Below are positions 45,722 through 54,725 of a DNA stretch of 64,000 nt, piece by piece. Origin of the DNA: Lachnospiraceae bacterium (GTDB taxonomy: Bacteria > Bacillota > Clostridia > Lachnospirales > Lachnospiraceae); NCBI GenBank assembly GCA_029053015.1, contig JAIDHX010000019.1:1-64000 (forward strand), given 5' to 3'. Position 1 is the stretch's first letter, and each line of letters opens with the position of its first letter. Both the position numbers and the translations under genes were made by a program. Under the pieces are notes generated by a model, which worked only from the letters and a program-made list of their open reading frames with translations, did not search any database and was not told the DNA's origin.

Positions 45722-47551
45722 TTACTTTTTCATGGCGGCACGTTTCCTGAGGGTGGGGTCTAAGATTTTTTTGCGGATACGCAGCGATTTCGGCGTAACC
45801 TCCAAAAGCTCGTCAGTATCGATGAAATCAAGACATTGCTCAAGACTCATGATTTTGGGCGGAACGAGGCGGAGCGCTTCGTCCGCACCGGAGGAGCGGG
45901 TGTTGGTGAGCTGCTTTTTCTTGCAGACATTGACCTCGATGTCCTCGCCGCGTCCGTTGCAGCCAATCACCATGCCGGAGTATACCTTGACGCCTGCGCC
46001 GATAAAGAGCGTGCCGCGCTCCTGCGCGTTGAAAAGACCGTAGGTTATAGTCTCGCCGTTTTCAAACGCAATCAGGGAGCCCTGCTTTCTGTACTGGATA
46101 TCGCCCTTGTAGGGGCCGTAGCCGTCAAAGACAGAGTTCATAATGCCGTTGCCCTTGGTGTCCGTCATAAAATCGCCGCGGTAGCCAATCAACCCCCTGG
46201 AAGGGATGGAGAACTCTAGACGTGTATAACCGCCGGTGCCGGCTCCCATATTGCGGAGCTCGCCCTTTCGCATGCTCAATTTTTCAATGACAACGCCGGA
46301 AAACTCTTCGGGCACGTCGATATAGGTCAGTTCCATGGGCTCCAGCTTTTTGCCGTTTTCATCGGTTTTATAGAGAACCTCTGCCTTGCTTACGGCAAAT
46401 TCAAAGCCTTCCCTGCGCATATTTTCAATCAGTACGGAGAGGTGAAGCTCACCGCGTCCTGACACCTTAAAAGAGTCGGCGGAGTCGGTTTCCTCTACCC
46501 TGAGGGAGACATCTGTGTTCAGTTCCCTGAAAAGCCTGTCACGGATATGGCGGCTGGTGACATATTTGCCCTCCTGTCCGGCAAGCGGCGAGTCGTTTAC
46601 GATAAAATGCATGGCAATGGTAGGCTCGCTGATTTTCTGGAAAGGAATCGGGGCAATATTGTCGGGAGAGCAGAGCGTGTCGCCGATGTGGATATCCGTA
46701 ATGCCAGAAATGGCAACAATGGAGCCGATGCCGGCTTCCTTTACTTCCACTTTATTCAGTCCGTCAAACTCGTAGAGCTTGCTTATCTTTACCTTTTTCT
46801 GCTTTTCCGGGTCATGGGCGTTGCAGAGCACAATATCCTGATTGACTGCAATACGTCCGTTGTCTACCTTGCCAACGCCGATTCGTCCCACATATTCATT
46901 GTAATCGATGGTGCTGATTAACACCTGTGTGCCTGCTTCCGGATCGCCCTCCGGCGCGGGAATATAGTCCAAAATCGTGTCGAACAGGGGCTTCATGTCC
47001 TTGTTTTTGACGGTAAGATTTAAGGTCGCGCTGCCTGTTTTTGCGGAAGCAAAGACGAAGGGGCAGTCAAGCTGGGCGTCGTCCGCCTCCAAATCCAGAA
47101 ACAGCTCTAAAACCTCGTCTACGACCTGTTCGGGGCGCGCCTCCGGACGGTCAATCTTGTTGACGCAGACAATGACGGGCAGTTTTAATTCCAATGCCTT
47201 GCGCAGCACAAACTTGGTCTGCGGCATGGGACCTTCAAAAGCATCCACAACCAGAATGACGCCGTTTACCATCTTGAGCACGCGCTCTACCTCGCCGCCG
47301 AAGTCGGCATGTCCCGGTGTGTCAATAATATTTATTTTTGTATTTTTATACATGACGGCAGTATTTTTGGAAAGAATGGTAATACCTCTTTCCCTTTCAA
47401 TGTCGTTGGAATCCATGACCCGTTCCGCCACTTCCTGATTTTCGCGGAACACGCCGCTCTGCTTTAAGAGCTCGTCTACCAGTGTGGTCTTGCCGTGGTC
47501 TACATGGGCAATAATGGCAACATTTCTGACATCTTCTCGTTTCTGTTTCAT
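45722..47551 (-). CDS. typA: Ribosome-associated GTPase TypA/BipA
   Basis: 609 residues; the ATG of MKQKREDVRNVAIIAHVDHGK is chosen because GAGG lies 7 bases before it and the length matches the family. G motifs: AHVDHGKTTL (G1), RERGITI (G2), DTPGHADFGGE (G3), NKIDRPEA (G4). EF-G-like domains III and V and the BipA-specific C-terminal part (NTRSSGADEALRLVPPKIMSLEQ) follow. It helps 50S subunit assembly and adaptation to stress and cold. Single gene with its own promoter. Confidence 0.96.
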   Translation of the reverse strand: MKQKREDVRNVAIIAHVDHGKTTLVDELLKQSGVFRENQEVAERVMDSNDIERERGITILSKNTAVMYKNTKINIIDTPGHADFGGEVERVLKMVNGVILVVDAFEGPMPQTKFVLRKALELKLPVIVCVNKIDRPEARPEQVVDEVLELFLDLEADDAQLDCPFVFASAKTGSATLNLTVKNKDMKPLFDTILDYIPAPEGDPEAGTQVLISTIDYNEYVGRIGVGKVDNGRIAVNQDIVLCNAHDPEKQKKVKISKLYEFDGLNKVEVKEAGIGSIVAISGITDIHIGDTLCSPDNIAPIPFQKISEPTIAMHFIVNDSPLAGQEGKYVTSRHIRDRLFRELNTDVSLRVEETDSADSFKVSGRGELHLSVLIENMRREGFEFAVSKAEVLYKTDENGKKLEPMELTYIDVPEEFSGVVIEKLSMRKGELRNMGAGTGGYTRLEFSIPSRGLIGYRGDFMTDTKGNGIMNSVFDGYGPYKGDIQYRKQGSLIAFENGETITYGLFNAQERGTLFIGAGVKVYSGMVIGCNGRGEDIEVNVCKKKQLTNTRSSGADEALRLVPPKIMSLEQCLDFIDTDELLEVTPKSLRIRKKILDPTLRKRAAMKK

Positions 47552-47592
47552 ATACATCCTCATTTCTGTAATTACACTTTCAAAACTGTTAC

Positions 47593-47621
47593 AGTATATC
47601 ACTATTTGTCGTCATGTGCAA
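47593..47621 (-). promoter_or_regulatory. Promoter of typA
   Basis: On the minus strand TTGCAC and TATACT are spaced by 17 bases, about 42 bases before the start codon. Confidence 0.7.
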
Positions 47622-47761
47622 GAAAAAATGAGGGAAAGGCAGGGATTGTCAATAGGTGCGGCGGATAGTTGTGCTACGAGCATGCAAAATGGAGTATATA
47701 TATTAGTACAATACTGGCGGAAGCCGCAAAAATTCTTAAGCGTAAGAAAAGGAGAACAAGT

Positions 47762-48403
47762 ATGACGGATAAGGTTATTGAAAACAATCAGGTAACGATT
47801 ATGGGAGAAATTGTGAGCACTTTCACCTATAGTCATGAAATTTTCGGCGAGGGCTTTTACATGGTAGAAGTAAAGGTACAGCGCCTAAGCGATTCCTTTG
47901 ATGTAATTCCCATGATGGTGTCTGAGCGTCTGATAGATGTCAGCGCAGATTACAGAGGCTATTATATCGAAGTAAACGGGCAGTTCCGTTCCTATAACAG
48001 GCATGAGGAGAGAAAAAACAGGCTTGTGCTTTCCGTGTTTGCAAGAGAAATCGCTTTTGTGGAAGAAATCGAGGAAAGTGCAAAAACAAATCAGATTTTT
48101 TTGGACGGGTATATCTGCAAGGCGCCCATCTACAGGAAAACGCCCCTTGGAAGGGAAATTGCAGACCTTCTTCTGGCGGTCAACCGTCCTTACGGCAAGT
48201 CCGATTACATACCCTGTATCTGCTGGGGCAGAAACGCCCGCTTTGCCAGCGGCTTTGAGGTAGGCGAGCGCTGCAGCGTCTGGGGACGTATCCAGAGCAG
48301 GGAATATATGAAAAAAATAGATGAGGAGACCGTGGAAAAGCGTGTCGCATACGAAGTGTCCGTCAGCAAGCTGGAACTGTCGCGCGAGGAGGTGCAGGAA
48401 TAG
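47762..48403 (+). CDS. SSB-like protein with two OB-fold segments
   Basis: 213 residues, ATG 47762 behind AAGGAGAA. Residues 8-105 (NQVTIMGEIVSTFTYSHEIFGEGFYMVEVKVQR ... YYIEVNGQFRSYN) and 115-205 (IFLDGYICKAPIYRKTPLGREIADLLLAVNR ... YIPCICWGRNARFA ... CSVWGRIQSREY) each look like an OB-fold. The second is close to bacterial SSB. It lacks the acidic SSB tip. It probably binds single-stranded DNA as an accessory paralogue rather than as the main SSB. Confidence 0.8.
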   Translation: MTDKVIENNQVTIMGEIVSTFTYSHEIFGEGFYMVEVKVQRLSDSFDVIPMMVSERLIDVSADYRGYYIEVNGQFRSYNRHEERKNRLVLSVFAREIAFVEEIEESAKTNQIFLDGYICKAPIYRKTPLGREIADLLLAVNRPYGKSDYIPCICWGRNARFASGFEVGERCSVWGRIQSREYMKKIDEETVEKRVAYEVSVSKLELSREEVQE

Positions 48404-48413
48404 AAACAAAAAG

Positions 48414-48442
48414 TTGTCAAGAGACATAAATTATGATATAAT
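48414..48442 (+). promoter_or_regulatory. Promoter of the corrinoid adenosyltransferase gene
   Basis: TTGTCA (48414-48419) and TATAAT (48437-48442), spacer 17, 43 bases before the ATG. Confidence 0.75.
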
Positions 48443-48485
48443 CACGGCAAAAATAAAAATCGGACATACATAATGGAGAGAATTT

Positions 48486-48980
48486 ATGAGCATGATTCAC
48501 ATTTATACCGGAGACGGCAGGGGGAAGTCACCGGCGGCAATCGGCAGGGCAGTACAGGCAGCAGCGAAAGGTGAGCAGGTAGTCATCATACAGTTTTTAA
48601 AAGGAAAAGGGCTTGAGGACACGGAATTCGTCAGGAGGATGGAGCCGGAAATCAAGCTGTTCCGCTTTGAAAAATCGGATGAGAATTACGAAGAGCTGCC
48701 GGAGGAAAAGAAGGCGGAGGAAATCATGAATATCCGCAACGGGATTAATTTTGCCAAAAAAGTGCTGTCCACCGGAGAATGTAATCTGCTGATTTTAGAT
48801 GAAGTATTGGGACTTTTAGAGAAAAACATTATCACGGCGGAGGATTTGACCGGCCTGCTTTCCCAAAAGGGGGACACGGACGTGATACTCACAGGTATTT
48901 CTTTAAACGACGAGGTATGTATTCTGGCAGACGAGGTCTCCAAGATAGAGACCCTGAAATTCAAAACATTTGATATGTAA
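48486..48980 (+). CDS. CobA/CobO-type ATP:corrinoid adenosyltransferase family protein
   Basis: 164 residues. The P-loop YTGDGRGKSPAAIGRAVQAAAKG is the family loop, but with KSP in place of the usual KTT. VVIIQFLKG, LLILDEVLGLL (Walker B) and VILTGI follow, as in BtuR/CobA enzymes that transfer the adenosyl group to Co(I) corrinoids. It is slightly shorter than typical (about 175-200). No other cobalamin gene is near, so it may serve corrinoid salvage. GGAGAG precedes the ATG. Confidence 0.85.
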   Translation: MSMIHIYTGDGRGKSPAAIGRAVQAAAKGEQVVIIQFLKGKGLEDTEFVRRMEPEIKLFRFEKSDENYEELPEEKKAEEIMNIRNGINFAKKVLSTGECNLLILDEVLGLLEKNIITAEDLTGLLSQKGDTDVILTGISLNDEVCILADEVSKIETLKFKTFDM

Positions 48981-48984
48981 CAGG

Positions 48985-49029
48985 ACCCGGCATAGAATCC
49001 CGCAGGCTGAAAGGGATTCGGTGCCGGGT
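48985..49029 (+). terminator. Terminator after the adenosyltransferase gene
   Basis: ACCCGGCA/TGCCGGGT with inner GAATCC/GGATTC is followed by TTGATTTT. Confidence 0.8.
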
Positions 49030-49163
49030 TTGATTTTAGATTATCTTAAGGAAATTTAAGGAAAATTTCTACCCTCTGTTTAGAATAAAACAATATATTT
49101 ATGATATACTGCTTTCAGGCATTACAAAAGACAACGGAGGAAGACAGAGAGGTTATACGCGAC

Positions 49164-51548
49164 ATGGACAACAGACAGGGAGTTATAGGGCTGACAGAGG
49201 AAGAGGCGGCAGGAAGGGCTGCAGCGGGGCTTATCAACCGCACAAACATCACAACGGGGAAAACCACCGGTAAAATCATTCAATCGAATTTACTGACGTA
49301 TTTTAATCTGATTTTTCTGATTCTTACCGTGTTGCTCTGCATGGTCGGCTCCTTCCGAAATTTGACATTTCTGCCGGTTATCGTCGGCAATACCGTGATT
49401 GGCATTATACAGGAGCTTCGCGCAAAGCGGACGCTCGATAAAATGAATATGCTGAACGCGCCCCATTCCATTGTCGTAAGAAACAATATGCAGCGCCAGA
49501 TTCCATCGGAAGAACTGGTAAAGGACGATGTGATACTGCTGTCAGCAGGAAGCCAGATATGCGCGGATGCAAGCGTGGTGCAGGGCTGTGCTTTTGTCAA
49601 CGAGTCGCTACTGACCGGCGAGGCAGATGAAATCAAAAAGACAGCGGGGGATAAGCTGTTGTCGGGAAGCTTTGTGGTGTCAGGGCAGTGCTATGCAAAG
49701 CTTACCTGCGTGGGCAATGAATCCTATATTTCCAAACTGACCGCGGAGGCAAAGGCAATGGGGAGTGGCGAGCAGTCGGAGATGATTCGTGCATTAAACA
49801 GGCTTGTCAAATGGGTCGGCATTATCATCATTCCGGTTGCGGCAATTTTGTTTGCCCAGGCATACTATGTCAATGAGGAGACTTTTCGGAAAAGCATTGT
49901 TTCCATGGTGGCGGCTGTGCTGGGCATGATTCCCGAGGGACTTTATCTTTTGACAACTGTGTCGCTTGCATTGAGCACCATGCGGCTGGCAAAGCGGAAA
50001 GTGCTTTTGCATGATATGAAAAGCATTGAAACACTGGCGAGAGTGGATGTTTTGTGCGTGGACAAGACCGGTACGATTACGGAAGCGGGCATGGAGGTAA
50101 AAGAGCTGCTTGCCAGCAGAATCAATCCGAATGGCGCAGTCGATATCCGTGCGTTGGAAGAACTTCTGGCAGAGTATGCGGCGGCGGTACCGGATGACAA
50201 TATTACCATGCAGGCGATACGGCAATATCCGCCTGTTTCGGAAAGAAGCAGGACCGCAGGGGGAAGGACAGTGCTGTCCACCATGCCTTTTTCTTCAGCC
50301 AGAAAATACAGCGCAGTTACCTATGCGGACGGAAAATTTGTGATGGGCGCGCCGGAAATTGTGCTGCGGGGGCAGCAGGAGCTTGTGTCACAGGAAATTT
50401 ATCCCTATCTGAAAAAAGGATATCGGGTGCTTGCCCTTGGAAAGTGTAAGGATGGAAAAAACGAGTCAGCAGAAGTGCAGCCCGGGGCAGTGGCGCCGCT
50501 AGGCTATGTGATCCTGACCAATCCCATACGGCAGAATGCGAAAGAAACCTTTTCCTATTTTAAGGAGCAGGGCGTTGCCATAAAAGTAATCTCCGGCGAC
50601 AATCCGGAGACCGTCTCGGAAATCGCGAGACACGCGGGCATTGAAAATGCAGAGCAGTTTGTCGATGCCACTATGCTGCATACCGACAGCGAACTGGCGG
50701 AGGCGGCGAACCGTTACACGGTTTTCGGGCGTGTGACGCCGAAACAGAAGCAGCAGATTGTAAAAGCATTGCAGGAAGCCGGACATACGGTAGCCATGAC
50801 GGGGGACGGCGTAAACGATATTCTGGCGATGAAGGACGCCGACTGCAGCGTCGCCATGGCATCCGGCAGCGAAGCGGCGGCACAGGCAGCGCAGGTGGTG
50901 CTTTTGGACTCCGATTTCGCGCGTATGCCAAATGTGGTGCTGGAGGGACGCTGTGTAGTCAATAATATTCAACGCTCTGCAAGCCTCTTTCTGGTGAAAA
51001 ACATATTTTCCCTGCTGATGGCGCTGTTTTCCGCCATATTTGCCCTCACGTACCCCTTAGAGCCCTCTCAGATATCACTTATCAGCATGTTTACGATTGG
51101 CATGCCGGGCTTCTTTCTGGCCTTGGAGCCCAATAAGAACCGGATAGAAGGGCACTTTATGACGAATGTGATTGCAAAGGCGCTTCCGGCAGGGCTGACC
51201 GATGTGCTGGCGGTGGGTGCGCTTGTGGTCTGCGGCGAAGTATTTTCCCTGTTAGAAACCGATGTCGCTACCGCTTCGACGCTGCTGCTAGCAGTAGTCG
51301 GGTTTATGATTCTGATTAAAATCAGCCATCCGTTCAACTCCATGAAATACGCAATTTTGGCGTTCAGTATCTTCGGACTGGTATTCAGCGGAATCTTCCT
51401 CGGCAAACTTTTTGCCATCAGCGAGATGTCAGAAATCTGTGTTCTGCTTCTGGTGGTATTCGCCTTTGCAGCAGAATCGCTGTTCCGCTATTTGTCCCTG
51501 GGTACGGAAAAACTTTACCAATGGGTGAAGGGCAGGAAGCAGCGTTGA
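49164..51548 (+). CDS. CtpE-like P-type cation ATPase
   Basis: About 794 residues from ATG 49164; the ribosome site is weak and the start uncertain. P-type marks: actuator LTGEADEIKK, PEGL in the fourth helix (GMIPEGLYLLTTVSLALSTMRLA), phosphorylation site CVDKTGTITEAGM, hinge MTGDGVNDILAMKDADCSVAMASGSEAA. About ten membrane helices. The arrangement resembles the CtpE branch, linked to calcium uptake in mycobacteria; the ion here is inference. It ends just before the tRNA pair. Confidence 0.88.
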   Translation: MDNRQGVIGLTEEEAAGRAAAGLINRTNITTGKTTGKIIQSNLLTYFNLIFLILTVLLCMVGSFRNLTFLPVIVGNTVIGIIQELRAKRTLDKMNMLNAPHSIVVRNNMQRQIPSEELVKDDVILLSAGSQICADASVVQGCAFVNESLLTGEADEIKKTAGDKLLSGSFVVSGQCYAKLTCVGNESYISKLTAEAKAMGSGEQSEMIRALNRLVKWVGIIIIPVAAILFAQAYYVNEETFRKSIVSMVAAVLGMIPEGLYLLTTVSLALSTMRLAKRKVLLHDMKSIETLARVDVLCVDKTGTITEAGMEVKELLASRINPNGAVDIRALEELLAEYAAAVPDDNITMQAIRQYPPVSERSRTAGGRTVLSTMPFSSARKYSAVTYADGKFVMGAPEIVLRGQQELVSQEIYPYLKKGYRVLALGKCKDGKNESAEVQPGAVAPLGYVILTNPIRQNAKETFSYFKEQGVAIKVISGDNPETVSEIARHAGIENAEQFVDATMLHTDSELAEAANRYTVFGRVTPKQKQQIVKALQEAGHTVAMTGDGVNDILAMKDADCSVAMASGSEAAAQAAQVVLLDSDFARMPNVVLEGRCVVNNIQRSASLFLVKNIFSLLMALFSAIFALTYPLEPSQISLISMFTIGMPGFFLALEPNKNRIEGHFMTNVIAKALPAGLTDVLAVGALVVCGEVFSLLETDVATASTLLLAVVGFMILIKISHPFNSMKYAILAFSIFGLVFSGIFLGKLFAISEMSEICVLLLVVFAFAAESLFRYLSLGTEKLYQWVKGRKQR

Positions 51549-51610
51549 AATGTGCCGGAAATTGTGCAATGACGAAATTGTGAAATTTGGCAAAAAATTC
51601 GGAAAAGCTA

Positions 51611-51640
51611 TTGACAAATTGTACCTTTTTAGGATACAAT
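51611..51640 (+). promoter_or_regulatory. Promoter of the tRNA-Val/tRNA-Met pair
   Basis: TTGACA (51611-51616) and TACAAT (51635-51640), spacer 18, lie 20 bases before tRNA-Val. Confidence 0.75.
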
Positions 51641-51660
51641 AGCAAAGTCGGTTGTGACAT

Positions 51661-51733
51661 GGGGTCTTAGCTCAGCTGGGAGAGCATCTGCCTTACAAGC
51701 AGAGGGTCATAGGTTCGAGCCCTATAGGCCCCA
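51661..51733 (+). tRNA. tRNA-Val (TAC)
   Basis: The 73-base cloverleaf has acceptor GGGGTCT/AGGCCCC, the D arm with AGCTCAGCTGGGAGAGC, anticodon loop CTTACAA in stem TCTGC/GCAGA, and T arm GGTTCGAGCC. No CCA is encoded. Confidence 0.95.
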
Positions 51734-51792
51734 TTCCATTGACTTTCAGTCAATCGGAGCGGAAGAGTCCATCTTCCCAATTTCATAAAAAT

Positions 51793-51866
51793 GGCGAGAT
51801 AGCTCAGTTGGCTAGAGCATACGGTTCATACCCGTAGTGTCGAGGGTTCGAATCCCCCTCTCGCTA
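51793..51866 (+). tRNA. tRNA-Met (CAT)
   Basis: The 74-base cloverleaf has acceptor GGCGAGA/TCTCGCT, anticodon loop TTCATAC in stem TACGG/CCGTA, and T arm GGGTTCGAATCC. The D arm AGCTCAGTTGGCTAGAGC and the anticodon stem lack the three G-C pairs of initiators, so it is the elongator type. Its 3' part is repeated at 54726-54757. Confidence 0.95.
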
Positions 51867-51868
51867 CT
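51837..51868 (+). other. Left copy of a tRNA-Met-derived direct repeat (candidate att site)
   Basis: The 32 bases from the T arm to just past the acceptor recur at 54726-54757 with two mismatches. Integration into tRNA 3' ends leaves exactly this duplication. Confidence 0.7.
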
Positions 51869-51903
51869 AAAAAAGCTGAAAACGTGATGTTTTCAGCTTT
51901 TTT
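51869..51903 (+). terminator. Terminator of the tRNA pair
   Basis: AAAAAAGCTGAAAAC / GTTTTCAGCTTTTTT, a 15-bp perfect stem with a 5-base loop and T-run, two bases after the tRNA end. Confidence 0.9.
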
Positions 51904-52051
51904 GAAATGTCTGTCTTTGAGTTGCTTAATGAGCAAACATTGATTATAATTATTATAAATATACAGAAGCTTAGACGGTCAATTTGGCATTGAATGCGGC
52001 CATAGAGGCGGCGAGAGCCGGAGAAGCCGGCTTTAAGGGAGGCAATGGCAT

Positions 52052-52207
52052 ATGGATCTAATGGACTTAATAAGAGATAAATTTTCACAGGATTGTACGA
52101 TTGAGACGGTTCGGCATCTGGTCATGGCGCATTTTAATCTATCTGAAGAAGAAGCACAGGCTAAGATCGATGAGTACTTTGAGATTGTGGAGGAATATAG
52201 CAAATGA
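52052..52207 (+). CDS. Small acidic protein coupled to the YunG-like gene
   Basis: 51 residues (MDLMDLIRDKFSQDCTIETV ... FEIVEEYSK) behind AGGGAGG. It is helical, without signal peptide. The stop overlaps the next ATG (ATGA), so the two are coupled. Its conserved-looking HFNLSEEEAQAKIDEYF resembles a short helical regulator or antitoxin-like partner, but nothing proves that. Confidence 0.55.
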   Translation: MDLMDLIRDKFSQDCTIETVRHLVMAHFNLSEEEAQAKIDEYFEIVEEYSK

Positions 52208-52668
52208 AGGAATACAAATTTTATGGTTGGGAAACGGCAGATATACAGGATACCAATGGTTTGACACCGAGGGACTATTACGATATCCTTTCTGATATCT
52301 GGTGTGCCGACACCTGTGCACCGCGGATGAGGGAAGAGTGGAGTGTCCATAATCCTACACTTGGGCAGTGTTCAATCACAGCGTTTCTGATGCAGGACAT
52401 CTTTGGCGGTAAGGTTTACGGTATTTTAAGACCCGGCGGAAACTATCACTGCTTCAATGTGGTAGGGAACTGTGTGTTTGACCTGACCAGTGAGCAGTTC
52501 GGAGATGAAGTGCAGGATTACAGTAACTGTCCGGAACAGTTCAAGGAGATACATTTTGCCAAAGAGGAAAAACGGCTGCGGTATGAATATCTGCGGACAC
52601 AGCTTCTGAACAAGCAGCCGTTTATTCGACTTTGCGCAATGGAGCGTGAACACGATTTATCATATTGA
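52204..52668 (+). CDS. YunG-like protein
   Basis: 154 residues. The core GQCSITAFLMQDIFGGKVYGI, then NYHCFN and VFDLTSEQFG, gives a Cys-His-Asp succession like that of the YunG family, whose fold suggests a papain-like peptidase or transglutaminase-like core. Activity is unknown. Its last codons and stop lie inside the duplicated SEL1-gene segment, so its C-terminus may have been changed by that rearrangement. Confidence 0.65.
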   Translation: MKEYKFYGWETADIQDTNGLTPRDYYDILSDIWCADTCAPRMREEWSVHNPTLGQCSITAFLMQDIFGGKVYGILRPGGNYHCFNVVGNCVFDLTSEQFGDEVQDYSNCPEQFKEIHFAKEEKRLRYEYLRTQLLNKQPFIRLCAMEREHDLSY

Positions 52669-52798
52669 GCCGCTGTGTTTTTCCTTTTCACATTTTGCCA
52701 AATTTTCATTTGACGGCTTCTGAAAATTTGGCAGGGTCTGCTTGAAAATAGAGCGGTCGCAGCCCTTTGCACAAAGTATCTGAATAATAACGTTCCAT
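52660..52798 (-). pseudogene. Collapsed second copy of the SEL1-repeat gene
   Basis: Three blocks of the intact gene at 57624-58958 are joined here in the same order and strand: the last ~10 codons (52660-52682), an internal block (to about 52728, equal to 58506-58552) and the first ~27 codons (to 52798). The joints fall at short homologies (TTTTCC, GAAAATT/GAAATTT). Homology continues through the upstream region to about 52880. About 1.2 kb of coding sequence is lost, so it cannot be functional. Confidence 0.85.
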
Positions 52799-53045
52799 GT
52801 CTTGTAGGTCCTCCTTGCGGTATTGTGGCTTTAGGTTAGGTAAAGTATATATTATTTTGGAAGGATTACAACTGGGGGGGAGTGGGAGGAGAGGGATCTT
52901 ATAATTTTGACTTTGAAAATAAGTAGTGATTTATTGGATTGGTAGAAAGTGTATGATATAATAAGAAAAGATGTTTGGTCATTTTCTTATCAGGGGTCAG
53001 ATGAACTTGAATGATTGATTTTATCGTAAGAAAGGGAGAGTTTTA

Positions 53046-53615
53046 ATGACAGCACAAGTTGGAGATAGTTTTATATATAAAGGAGATGATTATTCAATAG
53101 TTGCAATTAGTGAGCCGATACAGTTCAATCCGTTAGATTATGGAATAAAGCCGGTTGCATGTTGTACAGCATGTTGGAATGGATATTGGTGTGATTATCA
53201 TATCTCTACGAAAGGAATTATGCTTCAAAATTTATATATAAATTCTCAGGGGGACTATTATCCTGAAATTAATAATGTGAGTCCTGAAAGAGAAGGAAAG
53301 AAACCTTTTTTGTATATGGGACATCATCTTTATAAAAATTTAAATATATTTATGGAGTACACTGGAAAAATTCTTATAGGGAAAGATTTTATAAATGAAT
53401 ACTATATACATATGGGATATCAGAGCGCGTGGGCATATGAAGTTTTAGAAGAATTAGTATTTGATAATGGTAAACTCACTAAAACTGTTAACCATAGTGA
53501 AATGGCCAAGAAATTGAGATTGGAGAGGAACCAAAAAACAAGCGATAATATACCATTATTTGTGAAGAAAAGTTTTTCGTTAGAAATGAAAGATAAAGCG
53601 TGGTGGATTGAATAA
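53046..53615 (+). CDS. Hypothetical protein, unknown function
   Basis: 189 residues, AT-rich, behind AAAGGGAGAG. There is no signal peptide or membrane helix. The N-terminal part starts like a small beta barrel (AQVGDSFIYKGDDYSIVAIS) and is followed by a Cys/Trp-rich patch ACCTACWNGYWCDYH. The sequence is not recognised. It stands alone between the collapsed SEL1 copy and the Fic gene. Confidence 0.6.
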   Translation: MTAQVGDSFIYKGDDYSIVAISEPIQFNPLDYGIKPVACCTACWNGYWCDYHISTKGIMLQNLYINSQGDYYPEINNVSPEREGKKPFLYMGHHLYKNLNIFMEYTGKILIGKDFINEYYIHMGYQSAWAYEVLEELVFDNGKLTKTVNHSEMAKKLRLERNQKTSDNIPLFVKKSFSLEMKDKAWWIE

Positions 53616-53741
53616 AAGTCTGATTTCAAGTGACAGTAAGGGAGACAGTATGAAAATAAGATATTATATTTGAACGGTAAAGTAGAAAAATTAAATGGAC
53701 GAAATTCTGGTTTTGTAGATTAAAATAAGAGGATAGATGGT

Positions 53742-54482
53742 ATGAGTGATAATGTAAAAAATGCTTTTCTAAATTTCCTTTTAGAACGATTCAAAATTGA
53801 AAGAGAAAAATTTGACAGATCAGGTGTGTATGCATATACACAAAGATTGCTTGCCTATAATTCAAATAAGATTGAAGGCAGCACACTTACTGAGGAACAA
53901 ACCGCCTCTCTATTTGATAACGGAATTTTACCAAAATCAGATAACTATTACAGAGCAAAAGATGTTGAAGAGATGAATGGTCATTTTCTCATGTTCAATA
54001 AAATGTTGGATACATTGAACGAGCCATTAACACGAGAATTGATAAAACAATTTCACTATGAATTGAAGTCCGGTGTATTTGAAGATCGTGCTAATGGATA
54101 TGCTATTGGTGATTATAAACAGCGTCCTAACATGATTGGCATGTATCAGACTGTAAGGCCAGAGAATGTTTCTCAGGAAATGTATTTATTAATGGATTGG
54201 TATAATAATCAAGAGGTAAATATTTCTATCTTAGCTGAGTTTCATGCAAAATATGAGTGTATTCATCCATTCCAAGATGGTAATGGTAGAACGGGTAGGC
54301 TGATTCTTTTTAGGGAATGCTTGAAGAACGGGATTGTACCAGTTGTGATTGAGGATACTAATAAGAACGAGTATTTGGAGGCATTAAAAGAATATAGAGA
54401 AGAAGGGAAACGGGATAAGTTGGTTGATTTGTTTGAAAAGGAACAGCAATTTTATTTGGAAAAGTGCAAGTATTTTATGTAA
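53742..54482 (+). CDS. Fic-family protein (class II, self-inhibited)
   Basis: 246 residues. The catalytic motif HPFQDGNGRTGR begins at His175 and is complete. The N-terminal inhibitory helix reads SNKIEG (residues 41-46), matching (S/T)xxxE(G/N), whose Glu45 blocks ATP orientation; this makes it class II. Such enzymes AMPylate protein targets when inhibition is relieved. The flap reads GDYKQRPNMI. No separate antitoxin is needed or seen. It lies between the two copies of the tRNA-Met 3' end, within the putative inserted segment. Confidence 0.92.
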   Translation: MSDNVKNAFLNFLLERFKIEREKFDRSGVYAYTQRLLAYNSNKIEGSTLTEEQTASLFDNGILPKSDNYYRAKDVEEMNGHFLMFNKMLDTLNEPLTRELIKQFHYELKSGVFEDRANGYAIGDYKQRPNMIGMYQTVRPENVSQEMYLLMDWYNNQEVNISILAEFHAKYECIHPFQDGNGRTGRLILFRECLKNGIVPVVIEDTNKNEYLEALKEYREEGKRDKLVDLFEKEQQFYLEKCKYFM

Positions 54483-54725
54483 AGTGGGCATGAATGTTCA
54501 GTTTCATGGAGAAGAATAATGAATGTAGAGTATAATTCATTAATAAACAAAGAATATGATAATGATTCATCAGGGAAGATATGGACAGAGTATTACTTCC
54601 TTTTTATCATAAAAGTGAAGAAGACGCGGCAAAGCAGATTGAAAAAGCCATATCTTACTGAATATGATTACTAGGTAATCAAAGAAAAATCGTAAAACAC
54701 CGTATTTTGAAGGAAAACTGGCAGT
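54483..54725. other. Gene-free AT-rich stretch before the repeated tRNA end
   Basis: Only a short open frame at 54519-54674 (about 51 codons, MNVEYNSLINKEYDNDSS) is present, without good ribosome site or recognisable domain. It may be gene debris. No RNA structure stands out. Confidence 0.4.

Noticed and set aside
52518..52772. An 84-codon minus-strand frame overlapping the YunG-like gene
   Set aside because: It arises by chance across the collapsed SEL1 copy, in a different frame from the SEL1 protein.
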